Assembly (NCBI GenBank): GCA_015066785.1
Contig: SVNT01000002.1
Span: 62,001 to 126,000, forward strand
DNA length: 64,000 nucleotides
Source: Ruminococcus sp.
Lineage (GTDB): Bacteria; Bacillota; Clostridia; Oscillospirales; Ruminococcaceae
Direction: 5' to 3'
Part shown: one piece after another, positions 56,013-64,000 of the stretch
Position numbering within the stretch: the stretch's first letter is position 1
How the letters are laid out: each line of letters begins with the position of its first letter
Made by a program: the position numbers and the translations under genes
The notes under the pieces: generated by a model
Database searches by the model: none
What the model was told of the DNA's origin: nothing
The model's input: only the letters and a program-made list of their open reading frames with translations

Positions 56013-56597
56013 CTACTCTCTTACAATATTTTCGTTTTGTTCAGCTAAAAAGTGTTCGTCCTGCTCGCCGAACTTCTTGTTGACGAGGTAAACGATAAGA
56101 TACACAACAGGGCAGGAGATAATCGTCAGCACCATAGACGGAAGCGTGTAGTGCAGGAAGATAAAGCCCGAGTCGTCGTAGCTCCATATAGCGTAGAAGA
56201 AAAGGTAGTCCAGCAACGAGTGGATAACCGTTGTAGCGGCGCATATCCAGAGGATATTAACAAATGTGCGCCGTAAAAGATAGAGGAAAAACAGCGCCGT
56301 CAGAAGAGATAGCGCCGTTAAAAGAAATGCGTTGAATCCGAAAAGTCTGTCGCAGGCGGAGTCGAGTATCAGCCCGCACACGCCGCCCGTAACTGCGGCA
56401 ACGATTTCCTGCTTTTCGTACATTGAAATGCATAGCGCAAGCGGTATCAGCGTCAGCGGCCTTACAAGACCGTCGGTGTTTGCCGTACAGATGATGTACG
56501 CCAGACACGCAAGGAAGAAAAACAGCGCCCACTTTATTATAAGGTTGCGGCGTTTTTCGTTTCGGGTGAGCTTTTGATTTTTCTGCTTACTCTTCAT
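56013..56597 (-). CDS. mreD: MreD, rod-shape-determining membrane protein
   Basis: A 194-residue integral membrane protein with a basic start (MKSKQKNQKLTRNEKRRN) and about five hydrophobic segments. It follows mreC, whose stop it overlaps by 11 bp; this position and layout identify MreD, whose sequence is otherwise poorly conserved. Part of the elongation machinery. I use the ATG at 56597; a GTG three codons upstream is possible. Confidence 0.88.
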   Translation of the reverse strand: MKSKQKNQKLTRNEKRRNLIIKWALFFFLACLAYIICTANTDGLVRPLTLIPLALCISMYEKQEIVAAVTGGVCGLILDSACDRLFGFNAFLLTALSLLTALFFLYLLRRTFVNILWICAATTVIHSLLDYLFFYAIWSYDDSGFIFLHYTLPSMVLTIISCPVVYLIVYLVNKKFGEQDEHFLAEQNENIVRE

Positions 56598-57441
56598 AGC
56601 CTTCACCCTGCCCGTTGAACGATGTGATTACAAAAACGCTGTGAACTTCGGGGATGTCGACTATCGGCTCGATTGTCGCCGTGAATGAAAGCCCACTGCT
56701 TTCGACTTCGATTTCCTTTACGGTGCCGACAACTCTCCCCGAGGGGAAAAGTCCGCTGTTGCCCGATGTTACTATGATGTCGCCTACCTGAATGTCGCTG
56801 TCGATGTCGATGTACTTCATACGGCAAAGACCGTCTGCGGCGAATGCGGCGTCACCTTCGATAACCCCCGAAGAGCCACTGCGTATGCAGTACACTCCGA
56901 CAGGGACTTCGGGCGAGAGGATAGTCGTCACCCTTGAGTATGTCGAGGATACCTTCGTGACAACGCCGACAAGACCTGCGTCGGTGATGACGGGGTCGTA
57001 GGCGCTTATTCCGTCAGATGAGCCCTTGTCTATGATGAACGAGCCGAACGGGTCGTTCGCTGTTTTTGAGATTACCGCACAGGGAGGAGAAAATTCATAG
57101 TCGGGATAATCTTCCTTCAGACCGATTACATTGCGGAGCTGTTCGTTCTCCTTCTTTATCTCCTCGTAGTCGACCATTGTGTTGTACATTTCGTCGAGCT
57201 TCTGCCTGAGCTGTATGTTGTCCTCGTAATACCTGCGGGCGTTGGTGAGCATATCCAGCTTTTCACGCACCGCCGAGCTGATACTTGCCGAGGCTGACTG
57301 TACGGGAGAAAAAAGCGTCTGGAAAATCTCAGCGCCGATGTCCTTTCCGCTCTGCGTTGCGGTGTAGAGCATTATCCCGATGAACAGCGCAAAAAGACAG
57401 AGTATTATCTTGAACGTCTTACTGAAGAAAAAATCCTTCAC
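56587..57441 (-). CDS. mreC: MreC, rod-shape-determining protein
   Basis: A 284-residue protein: one N-terminal membrane helix (about 10-27), a coiled coil (about 65-105) and a beta-rich extracellular domain with DPFGSFIIDKGSSDGI and GVVTKVSSTYSRVTTIL. It activates PBP2-RodA. It follows mreB by 75 bp. Confidence 0.95.
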   Translation of the reverse strand: MKDFFFSKTFKIILCLFALFIGIMLYTATQSGKDIGAEIFQTLFSPVQSASASISSAVREKLDMLTNARRYYEDNIQLRQKLDEMYNTMVDYEEIKKENEQLRNVIGLKEDYPDYEFSPPCAVISKTANDPFGSFIIDKGSSDGISAYDPVITDAGLVGVVTKVSSTYSRVTTILSPEVPVGVYCIRSGSSGVIEGDAAFAADGLCRMKYIDIDSDIQVGDIIVTSGNSGLFPSGRVVGTVKEIEVESSGLSFTATIEPIVDIPEVHSVFVITSFNGQGEGYEE

Positions 57442-57516
57442 TTTATTTTCCTCCTTTCCTTGTCATTCGGTGTAAGAAAACAGCGGGCGGAATTTCTCCC
57501 GTCCGCCGTGTGAATT

Positions 57517-58530
57517 TTAATATCTTGTGTCGTCGTTGAGAACATCCTGGAGAGTTTCGATGTTTTCGAGAACTCTGCCCGTACCCTCCGCTACGCAGTC
57601 GAGAGGACTCTCTGCGATGTAGACGGGCATACCTGTTTCCTTGTTGATGAGGCTGTCGAGTCCCTTGAGGAGCGCACCGCCTCCCGCAAGTGTGATACCC
57701 TGGTCGATGATGTCCGCCGCAAGCTCGGGAGGAGTCTTTTCGAGGGTAACCTTGATAGCTTCGATTACGTGGGAGAGGGGCTCTGAAAGTGCCTCTCTGA
57801 TTTCAGCAGATGTGATGATTATGTTTTCGGGAAGTCCATTGAGGAGGTTTCTTCCCTTGATTTCCATTGTTGTGTCATACTCCGACGGGAAAGCGGAGCC
57901 TATTCCGATTTTGATGTTTTCGGCTGTTCTTTCACCGATGAGCAGGTTGTATTTCTTCTTGATGTAGTTGATGATTGAAAGGTCGAATTCGTCACCCGCA
58001 ACTCTTACCGAACGGGATGTTACAATACCGCCGAGAGAGATAACGGCAACCTCGGAAGTACCTCCCCCGATGTCGACAATCATAGAACCGCAGGGCTCTG
58101 CAACGGGAAGTCCCGCACCGATAGCGGCAGCCATAGGCTCTTCAATTATTGAAACCTTCTTTGCGCCTGCGTTTTCGGCAGCTTCCTTAACGGCACGGCG
58201 TTCAACCTCTGTAACGCCCGAGGGAATACAGATTACAACCCTTGTCTTTGCGAAGAATGTTCCGACAAGTGCCTTTTTGATGAAAGCCTCAAGCATTGAT
58301 GTTGTGATGTCGAAGTCTGCAATTACTCCGTCCTTGAGGGGACGCACCGCAACGATAGAACCGGGTGTTCTTCCGATTACGTCCTTAGCCTCAGTACCGA
58401 CGCAACGTACCTGGTCTGTACGGGTGTCAACTGCGACAACCGAAGGCTCACGGATGATAATTCCCTTTCCTCTCATATAAACGAGAGTGTTTGCTGTACC
58501 AAGGTCAATTCCTATGTCTTTTGTAAACAT
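57517..58530 (-). CDS. mreB: MreB, actin-like cell-shape protein
   Basis: A 337-residue actin-fold protein: [14 protein letters not shown] phosphate-1 loop, [19 protein letters not shown] phosphate-2 loop and [12 protein letters not shown] adenosine loop. It forms membrane-bound filaments that guide wall synthesis, so the cell is probably rod-shaped or ovoid. First gene of mreBCD, with its own promoter. Confidence 0.97.
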   Translation of the reverse strand: MFTKDIGIDLGTANTLVYMRGKGIIIREPSVVAVDTRTDQVRCVGTEAKDVIGRTPGSIVAVRPLKDGVIADFDITTSMLEAFIKKALVGTFFAKTRVVICIPSGVTEVERRAVKEAAENAGAKKVSIIEEPMAAAIGAGLPVAEPCGSMIVDIGGGTSEVAVISLGGIVTSRSVRVAGDEFDLSIINYIKKKYNLLIGERTAENIKIGIGSAFPSEYDTTMEIKGRNLLNGLPENIIITSAEIREALSEPLSHVIEAIKVTLEKTPPELAADIIDQGITLAGGGALLKGLDSLINKETGMPVYIAESPLDCVAEGTGRVLENIETLQDVLNDDTRY

Positions 58531-58597
58531 TTTAGTTTTCCTCTTTTCTCCTGACTGATTTATTCACAGATTAACTGTAATTTTCAACGATACAGAT

Positions 58598-58626
58598 ATT
58601 ATACCATAAAATAAATAACACAACAA
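58598..58626 (-). promoter_or_regulatory. Promoter of mreB
   Basis: TTGTTG and TATAAT on the minus strand, 17-bp spacer, about 68 bp before mreB. Confidence 0.7.
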
Positions 58627-58759
58627 CATTTTTTAAGAGATTTTTATATTTTTTTGAATTTGTCAATCACGGGGATATTTTTTTGCACTTTTTTGTGCAG
58701 GGTATATGTCGGGGGAGTCTTTTCCTGTCGTGATAATGACAGTTTTTCGCTTATTTTTA

Positions 58760-58788
58760 TTGCAAAGCCAATCGGTTTATGCTATAAT
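58760..58788 (+). promoter_or_regulatory. Promoter of the oxidoreductase operon
   Basis: TTGCAA and TATAAT, 17-bp spacer, 23 bp before the first gene. Confidence 0.75.
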
Positions 58789-58811
58789 ATGTTTTATTGA
58801 GGTATTAAAGT

Positions 58812-59468
58812 ATGAAAAAAATCAATATAATTACAGGACACTACGGTAGCGGAAAGACAAACTTTTCCGCAAACCTTGCCATTGAACTTGCAAAAACGGG
58901 GAAGAAAGTCACGGTTGTCGACCTTGACATAGTAAACCCCTATTTCCGTACAGCAGATTTTACCGAGCTTTTTGAAGGCAACAACATAGAGCTTATAAAA
59001 TCAATGTACGCAAATACAAACCTTGACATTCCCGCAATCTCTTTCGATCTGGAGAGAATTGCAACCGACGACGGATTTCTCGTCATTGATGTCGGCGGTG
59101 ATGACGACGGTGCTCTCGCCCTCGGGCGTTATGCCTCCGCTTTTGAGGCTTTCGCCGATGACATTGACTTCTTCTATGTTGTCAACAAGTTCCGCTATCT
59201 TTCCGATGATGTGAAGGAATGTGCATCGCTTTTACCCGAAATCGAGAATGCGTCAAGAATGAAGGCAACTGCGGTTGTCAACTGCTCCAACCTCGGAAGA
59301 GAAACAACGGCAGAAAATATAAAGGACGGCATAATCTTTGCCCGGAAGGTTGCGGAGGAGCTTTCTCTCCCCGTGGCGTACAACATCTGTCCCGACTTTG
59401 TTGACTATGAGGGAGATGTGACATACCATCACCTCTATGTAAAACCGATATGGGACGAAAACGAGTGA
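58812..59468 (+). CDS. P-loop NTPase of the MinD/CobQ type, leading the oxidoreductase operon
   Basis: A 218-residue ATPase: P-loop GHYGSGKT (9-16), VVDLDIVNPYFRTAD and FLVIDVGGDDDG. It is a MinD/ParA-like fold but lacks the deviant KGG of ParA. It stands 50 bp before a ferredoxin gene and the 2-oxoacid oxidoreductase subunits in the same direction, so it may help assemble iron-sulfur clusters or the complex; that role is inference. Ribosome site GAGGTA. Confidence 0.8.
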   Translation: MKKINIITGHYGSGKTNFSANLAIELAKTGKKVTVVDLDIVNPYFRTADFTELFEGNNIELIKSMYANTNLDIPAISFDLERIATDDGFLVIDVGGDDDGALALGRYASAFEAFADDIDFFYVVNKFRYLSDDVKECASLLPEIENASRMKATAVVNCSNLGRETTAENIKDGIIFARKVAEELSLPVAYNICPDFVDYEGDVTYHHLYVKPIWDENE

Positions 59469-59518
59469 TTACAGCCGCAAGGCTCTAATAAAGGCTATTT
59501 TTAAGGAGATGAAACAGA

Positions 59519-59725
59519 ATGGAAAAAATGTCGGTAATCTTTGACCGCTGTAAAGGCTGCGGACTCTGTGTTTCCGCCTGCCCGAAGAAGATTGTTGAAA
59601 TCAACAAGGAAAAGCGTAACGCAAAGGGATATTTCCCTGCACACTGCACCGACCAGGAGGCTTGCATTTCCTGCGCTATGTGTGCGACAATGTGCCCCGA
59701 CTGTGCGATAGTAATCAGCAAGTAA
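59519..59725 (+). CDS. Ferredoxin-type delta subunit of 2-oxoacid oxidoreductase
   Basis: A 68-residue protein with two 4Fe-4S motifs, CKGCGLCVSACP (Cys11, 14, 17, 21) and CISCAMCATMCP. It carries electrons between the catalytic subunits and ferredoxin. Ribosome site AAGGAGAT. Second gene of the operon. Confidence 0.93.
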   Translation: MEKMSVIFDRCKGCGLCVSACPKKIVEINKEKRNAKGYFPAHCTDQEACISCAMCATMCPDCAIVISK

Positions 59726-59754
59726 AACCAAACCTAAAAAGGAGTTGAATAACT

Positions 59755-60810
59755 TTGGAAAGAAAACTTATGAAAGGTAACGAGGCTCTCGCAGAGGCTG
59801 CAATAAGAGCAGGCTGTAAGTGCTTTTTCGGTTACCCCATCACTCCCCAGACGGAGATTTCAGCTTACCTTGCAAAGAATTTTGCGAAGGCAGGAGGGCT
59901 TTTCCTCCAGGCAGAGTCTGAAATAGCTGCAATCAACATGGTACTCGGTGCCTCATCGACAGGTACAAGAGTAATGACATCGTCATCCTCACCGGGAATT
60001 TCACTCAAGTCCGAGGGTATTTCATACATCGCAGGCTCAGACCTTCCCTGCGTTATCATCAATGTTCAGCGTGGCGGCCCCGGTCTTGGCGGTATCCAGC
60101 CTTCACAGGCAGACTACTGGCAGGCAACAAAGGCACTCGGTCACGGTGACTTCCAGCTCCTCGTGTATGCACCCGCATCAGTTCAGGAAATGGTAGATAT
60201 GATAGGCAACGCATTCGACAAGGCTGACGAGTACAGAATGCCCGCAATGATTCTTGCCGACGGGTTCCTCGGTCAGATGATGGAGCCTGTTGAGTTCCCC
60301 GAGGCAAAGCAGACAGCAGTCGAAAAGCCCTGGGCTGCAAACGGACACAAGAATGCCCGTAAGCACAACATCATCAACTCACTCTACCTCAAGCCCGATG
60401 AGCTCGAAAACAACGTAATCGAAAGATACAAGAGATACGACATCATCAAGGAAAAGGAAGCAGACGCTGAAATGTATCGCACAGAGGACGCAGAAATCAC
60501 TCTCGTTGCATACGGCGCTACTGCAAGAGTTGCAAAGTCGGCTGTAAATATGGCAAGAGATATGGGAATAAAGGCAGGTCTTGTAAGACCCAAGACACTC
60601 TGGCCGTTCCCTGTAAAGCAGATTAACGAGGCTGCAAAGACAGCAGAAAAGTTCCTCGTTGTTGAAATGTCAATGGGACAGATGATTGACGACGTAAAGC
60701 TCGCAATCAACTGCTCAAAGCCCGTTGAATTCATGGGAAGAACAGGCGGTATGATTATGAAGCCCGCTGACATCCTCGAAGAAATCAAGAAGTTGGGAGG
60801 TAATAAGTAA
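59755..60810 (+). CDS. 2-oxoacid:ferredoxin oxidoreductase, alpha subunit (Kor/Vor type)
   Basis: A 351-residue subunit: MKGNEALAEAAIRAGCKCFFGYPITPQTE opening region, QAESEIAAINMVLGAS and a C-terminal domain II (KTLWPFPVKQI). With the beta and gamma subunits it oxidises a 2-oxoacid (2-oxoglutarate or branched-chain) with CoA, reducing ferredoxin; the substrate cannot be fixed from sequence. I take the TTG at 59755, since AAAAGGAG fits it; an ATG five codons later is the alternative. Confidence 0.92.
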   Translation: MERKLMKGNEALAEAAIRAGCKCFFGYPITPQTEISAYLAKNFAKAGGLFLQAESEIAAINMVLGASSTGTRVMTSSSSPGISLKSEGISYIAGSDLPCVIINVQRGGPGLGGIQPSQADYWQATKALGHGDFQLLVYAPASVQEMVDMIGNAFDKADEYRMPAMILADGFLGQMMEPVEFPEAKQTAVEKPWAANGHKNARKHNIINSLYLKPDELENNVIERYKRYDIIKEKEADAEMYRTEDAEITLVAYGATARVAKSAVNMARDMGIKAGLVRPKTLWPFPVKQINEAAKTAEKFLVVEMSMGQMIDDVKLAINCSKPVEFMGRTGGMIMKPADILEEIKKLGGNK

Positions 60811-61562
60811 TGGCTGTTGTATTTGAAAGACCAAAGGCACTTGTTGATGTATCAACACATTACTGCCCCGGCTGTACACACGGAATTATCCACAGAATTC
60901 TCTGTGAAGTTATCGACGAAATGGGAATTGAAGGCGACACAATCGGCGTATGCCCCGTTGGCTGCTCGGTTATGGCGTATGACTATTTCGGCTGCGATAT
61001 GATTGAGGCTCCCCACGGAAGAGCGCCCGCAGTTGCAACAGGCGTCAAGCGTGCAGACCCCTCAAAGTTCGTATTCACCTATCAGGGAGATGGAGACCTT
61101 GCTGCTATCGGTACTGCCGAAACGGTACACTCCGCAACAAGAGGAGAGAACATTGTCGTTATCTTCGTAAACAACGGAACATACGGAATGACGGGCGGAC
61201 AGATGGCGCCTACAACTCTCCCCGGACAGATTACACAGACAACACCTTACGGCCGTGACCCCAAGGTTCAGGGTTACCCTGTAAGAGTATGCGAAATGCT
61301 TTCAACCCTCGACGGAACAGCCCTCGCACAGAGAGTTGCCGTTGACAGCGTTCAGCATGTAAGAGAGGCAAAGAAGGCTATCCGCAAGGCATTCGAAAAC
61401 CAGAAGGCAGGCAGAGGTTTCTCAATCGTTGAAGTTCTTTCAACCTGTCCTACAAACTGGGGACTTTCACCCGTTGAGGCAATCGAAAGACTCCGCAACG
61501 AAGTAATCCCCTACTACCCTCTCGGAGTATACAAGGACAAGGAGGGCGAAAACAATGACTAA
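60810..61562 (+). CDS. 2-oxoacid:ferredoxin oxidoreductase, beta subunit
   Basis: A 250-residue thiamine-diphosphate-binding subunit: HYCPGCTHGIIHR with cluster-linked cysteines, GDGDLAAIGTAE and NNGTYGMTGGQMAPTT. Start ATG overlaps the alpha stop by one base, so translation is coupled. Confidence 0.94.
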   Translation: MAVVFERPKALVDVSTHYCPGCTHGIIHRILCEVIDEMGIEGDTIGVCPVGCSVMAYDYFGCDMIEAPHGRAPAVATGVKRADPSKFVFTYQGDGDLAAIGTAETVHSATRGENIVVIFVNNGTYGMTGGQMAPTTLPGQITQTTPYGRDPKVQGYPVRVCEMLSTLDGTALAQRVAVDSVQHVREAKKAIRKAFENQKAGRGFSIVEVLSTCPTNWGLSPVEAIERLRNEVIPYYPLGVYKDKEGENND

Positions 61563-62091
61563 TGAAATCATCCTCGCAGGCTTCGGCGGACAGGGTATCC
61601 TCTTCGCAGGAAAGGCTCTCGCTTACGGCGGACTTATCGACAACAAGGAAGTTTCATGGCTTCCCTCATACGGCCCCGAAATGCGTGGCGGTACCTGCAA
61701 CTGCTCAATCTGTATCTCAGATGAGCCCGTAGGCTCTCCCCTCGTAAACGAGCCTGACATTCTCGTTGTAATGAACACACCGTCGTTTGAAAAGTTCATC
61801 GGAACTGTAAAGGCAGGCGGAAAGGTTTTCGTTGACAGCACAATGGTTGATGTCACGACAGACCGCAAGGATGTTGATGTGTACTACCTCCCCGCAACAC
61901 AGATGGCAACGGATAACGACCTCGGCGGAATGGCAAACATCATCCTCCTCGGAAAGCTCATCAAGGAAACGGGAATTTTCGACCTTGATACAACAGAAAA
62001 GGCTATGGGCAAGTGTATTCCTCCGAAGAAGGCAAACCTCCTCGGTGCGAATATGACTGCTGTAAAGCTCGGTATGGAGTATAACGGTTAA
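61555..62091 (+). CDS. 2-oxoacid:ferredoxin oxidoreductase, gamma subunit
   Basis: A 178-residue subunit with GFGGQGILFAGKALA, SYGPEMRGGTCNC and NMTAVKLGMEY, the gamma-domain hallmarks. It overlaps the beta gene by 8 bp. Last gene of the operon, followed at once by the terminator-like hairpin of repeat I. Confidence 0.94.
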   Translation: MTNEIILAGFGGQGILFAGKALAYGGLIDNKEVSWLPSYGPEMRGGTCNCSICISDEPVGSPLVNEPDILVVMNTPSFEKFIGTVKAGGKVFVDSTMVDVTTDRKDVDVYYLPATQMATDNDLGGMANIILLGKLIKETGIFDLDTTEKAMGKCIPPKKANLLGANMTAVKLGMEYNG

Positions 62092-62099
62092 GATTAATG

Positions 62100-62822
62100 A
62101 TAAAGGGTACTGGAATTTTTCAGTACCCTTTAATATTTGTCGCAGAGAGTTTCGCACTCTGCGGAGTGCGACCTACTTTTTGTTTCGCAAAAAAGTAGGC
62201 AAAATGCGACTGCTCGCCGCAGAGCTTTTTCTTTGGGCGTCGAAATCTTTTCTGCTGAATAAAAATTGTAGTCGTCGCTACTGTTTTGAGGAGCATAACA
62301 ATAAAATTTTCCCCGCCGACGTTGCGGCGGTTGAAAATGTTGTCATTATATCCGTGCGGGAGAAGAAATGTCCCGCGCCCTTAGCTAGCCCTGCCAATGC
62401 GCCCGCACGAAATCTTCTCAGCCCGCACTAGTACCAGCAAGAAAAACCGATGCGACTGATTAAACCGCATAAGAGAGATAACTCCCGATAAAATAATTTT
62501 TTACTGCCTCTTGCGGAAAAAGATACAACGATTTTTTGTTAAAGTGAGCGTATGCGAACGGTATCACAAAAAATCGTAAGCTCTCTGCAAGAGTGTGCCT
62601 TTGCCTACTTTCCGCACATACGGAAAGTAGGTCGCACTCCGCAGAGTGCGAAACTCTCTGAACAATAACTAAAGGGTACCGAAAAATCTTCAGTACCCTT
62701 TTAATTTTATTTATTTCGGCACAACATTCGTACCGTCACCGTGCCAAAAACTTTATCTTACTTCATCAGCAACGATGCGAATCGGCTGGGGCGCCTCGCC
62801 CCTTGCCCGCAGGGGCTCCCTG
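62100..62822 (-). repeat. Large modular palindromic repeat, copy I
   Basis: Core 62316-62577. The ends mirror each other: terminator-like hairpins (62102-62131 and 62671-62701), AGAGAGTTTCGCACTCTGCG and complement, and CCTACTTT-type hairpins. It shares the TTTCTTTGGGCGTCGAA module with copy C, and the loss of one arm of the TTTTTCTTGC / GCAAGAAAAA hairpin with copy B. Right outer module to about 62822. The gap 62823-63147 is AT-rich and shows nothing else. Confidence 0.9.
62102..62131 (+). terminator. Terminator of the oxidoreductase operon, left end of copy I
   Basis: 11-bp arms AAAGGGTACTG / CAGTACCCTTT, 11 bp after the last stop codon. Confidence 0.85.
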
Positions 62823-63147
62823 CCCCCTGCCACCATTTTCAGCCTTTTGAACAATTCCAAAGTCGGAAAATATCGGGGCATTGATTTTTTGACTAAAAAA
62901 CTTGCAGATATTCCCATAAATGATTAACAAACTTTGAATAAACCCCCGAAACCGTTTACATTTCGACATAAATTTTACCGATAATTACCAAAAATCTCGC
63001 CGTTTGGTCTAAATGCATAAATATTTTTGCCACAAAATTACAATAGAGCCGATAAAGTGCAGTTTTTCGGGGTTGAGTTCATTTTTGTTTCATTTTTCTG
63101 GCTTGCTTTTTTGTATAAATTAAACAAAACACAGACTTTATTTTAGT

Positions 63148-63176
63148 TTGACAATAACAATCAAATCCTTTATAAT
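63148..63176 (+). promoter_or_regulatory. Consensus promoter of the G5-domain gene
   Basis: TTGACA and TATAAT, both perfect, with a 17-bp spacer. The ~95-nt leader holds one short hairpin (CAGGCG / CGCCTG) and no riboswitch I can recognise. Confidence 0.88.
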
Positions 63177-63278
63177 TACGGAAACACAGGCGAAATCCGC
63201 CTGCGCTACCCGTTTATGTGTGTAATTCCTCATAAAAAAAGAGAGAGTTGAGGATAACAGAATAAAGGAGTTTTACGA

Positions 63279-64000
63279 ATGACAATCAGAAAGAGACTTG
63301 CTGAATTAAAGCAGGTTATCGTGGAACAGTACCTCGGGCTTGTTGTGTTCGCCGTACTCGTTGCAGTAATCTCAACCTTAATGACAGGTCTTATGTTCTT
63401 TAATTCGCAGATAGTAATCCGTGATGACGACAGAACAATCAGGGTGCTGACGGAAGCTTCAGACCCCTACGAAATCCTCGCAGAGAATGAAATCGCTGTG
63501 GGCGAAAACGACATCGTCATTGCAGACCTTGCCGAAGACGGCGAGGGCGAAATCATCATCTACCGTGCGTTTGAGGTGACAATCACCGCAGACGGCAGGA
63601 CATTCCCCGTGTACGCTACCGAAATCGAAAGCGTTGAGGTTATCCTCGACAAAGCAGGCGTAACACTCGGTGAAGACGACATCATCAGCGTACCCGTAAC
63701 CGAAATGTCGGCAGAGGGCATGGAAATCGTCATCAACCGTGTGAAGAGAGTTGTTGAAACAAAGGTGACAGCAATTCCTTTTGAGACGGAGCATATAACA
63801 TCATCGTTCTACAAAAGAGGCACGACAAACATCGTGACAGAGGGCGTTGACGGAGAACTGACAACAACAGCGGAAACCACCTACATCGACGGTAAGGTAA
63901 CCGCATTCAATATAATAAAATCCGAAGTCACACTTGAGCCTGTTACAGAAGTCATTGCAACGGGAACAGCAGTACAGAAGCCTATTTCAACGGCGAAGGA
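63279..64000 (+). CDS. G5-domain cell-surface protein, YabE/RpfB-like (partial, N-terminal part)
   Basis: 240 codons lie in the window, and the gene runs off the right edge without a stop. The ATG follows AAAGGAG. A membrane anchor (about 18-42) is followed by two ubiquitin-like DUF348 units (IRVLTEASDPYEILAENEI; VEVILDKAGVTLGEDD) and a G5 domain (TKVTAIPFETEH, YKRGTTNIVTEGVDGE). This is the layout of YabE/RpfB proteins, which end in a 3D or resuscitation-type peptidoglycan hydrolase domain; that part is outside the window. Confidence 0.85.
   Translation, partial: MTIRKRLAELKQVIVEQYLGLVVFAVLVAVISTLMTGLMFFNSQIVIRDDDRTIRVLTEASDPYEILAENEIAVGENDIVIADLAEDGEGEIIIYRAFEVTITADGRTFPVYATEIESVEVILDKAGVTLGEDDIISVPVTEMSAEGMEIVINRVKRVVETKVTAIPFETEHITSSFYKRGTTNIVTEGVDGELTTTAETTYIDGKVTAFNIIKSEVTLEPVTEVIATGTAVQKPISTAK

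Noticed and set aside
63177-63278. Cyclic di-AMP (ydaO-type) riboswitch before the G5-domain gene
   Set aside because: Genes of this kind are often under such control, but the leader is only about 95 nt and I could not find the conserved ydaO segments.

Overview
The window looks like the replication-origin region of a spore-forming, flagellated, fibre-degrading Firmicute, most like the Ruminococcus/Oscillospiraceae group. This is inferred from gene content, not from an rRNA sequence. Sporulation is shown by spoIIP, gpr and spoVG, motility by flgB and flgC, and plant-fibre use by a secreted GH5 cellulase and a GH3 lipoprotein. The conserved block rpmH-rnpA-yidD-yidC-jag-mnmE-mnmG-rsmG-noc-soj-parB-serS runs leftward, and dnaA-dnaN-yaaA-recF-remB-gyrB-gyrA runs rightward. 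The strand switch between rpmH and dnaA (about 41.5-42.0 kb) places the origin there.

Layout. 0-2.8 kb: flgC (cut by the window edge), flgB and a PilZ-ParA-ComFB operon. 2.9-6.5 kb: membrane proteins, spoIIP, gpr and rpsT. 6.5-11 kb: murC-lexA-cellulase operon, spoVG with a duplicated leader, and a Nudix hydrolase. 11.8-17.4 kb: GH3 lipoprotein plus a membrane protein, then serC-serA. 17.6-22.5 kb: small membrane proteins, lgt, a lipoprotein and an unknown protein. 22.5-26.8 kb: a probable decayed mobile island with a soluble VirD4/TraG-like ATPase, a ClpP paralogue, a candidate small RNA, an ankyrin protein and an integrase remnant beside two tRNA genes. 27.2-41.5 kb: thioesterase, then the serS-to-rpmH block read leftward. 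42-52.4 kb: replication and gyrase genes. 53.1-58.5 kb: pbp2-mreD-mreC-mreB on the minus strand. 58.8-62.1 kb: P-loop protein plus a four-subunit 2-oxoacid:ferredoxin oxidoreductase. 63.3 kb to the end: start of a G5-domain protein.

The most unusual content is a family of nine large modular palindromic repeats, 0.55-0.85 kb each, called copies A-I here. They sit between genes at about 11.0, 18.0, 20.8, 30.3, 31.7, 33.4, 52.4, 55.3 and 62.1 kb. Each has a near-invariant core of about 260-285 bp built from several hairpins. The core is flanked by interchangeable hairpin modules whose stems vary with compensating changes, and by outer modules that often include a terminator-like hairpin (arms AAAGGGTACTG / CAGTACCCTTT). 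Copies separate genes that are normally adjacent in one operon (parB/soj, soj/noc, noc/rsmG, pbp2/mreD) and in two cases supply the last codons of a gene. I recognise no described family. A MITE-like element, a structured RNA and a BIME-like chromosomal repeat all remain possible.

Promoters listed are sigma-A-like hexamer pairs with 16-17 bp spacing, found by eye. All functional statements are inferences from motifs and context; no database search was possible.
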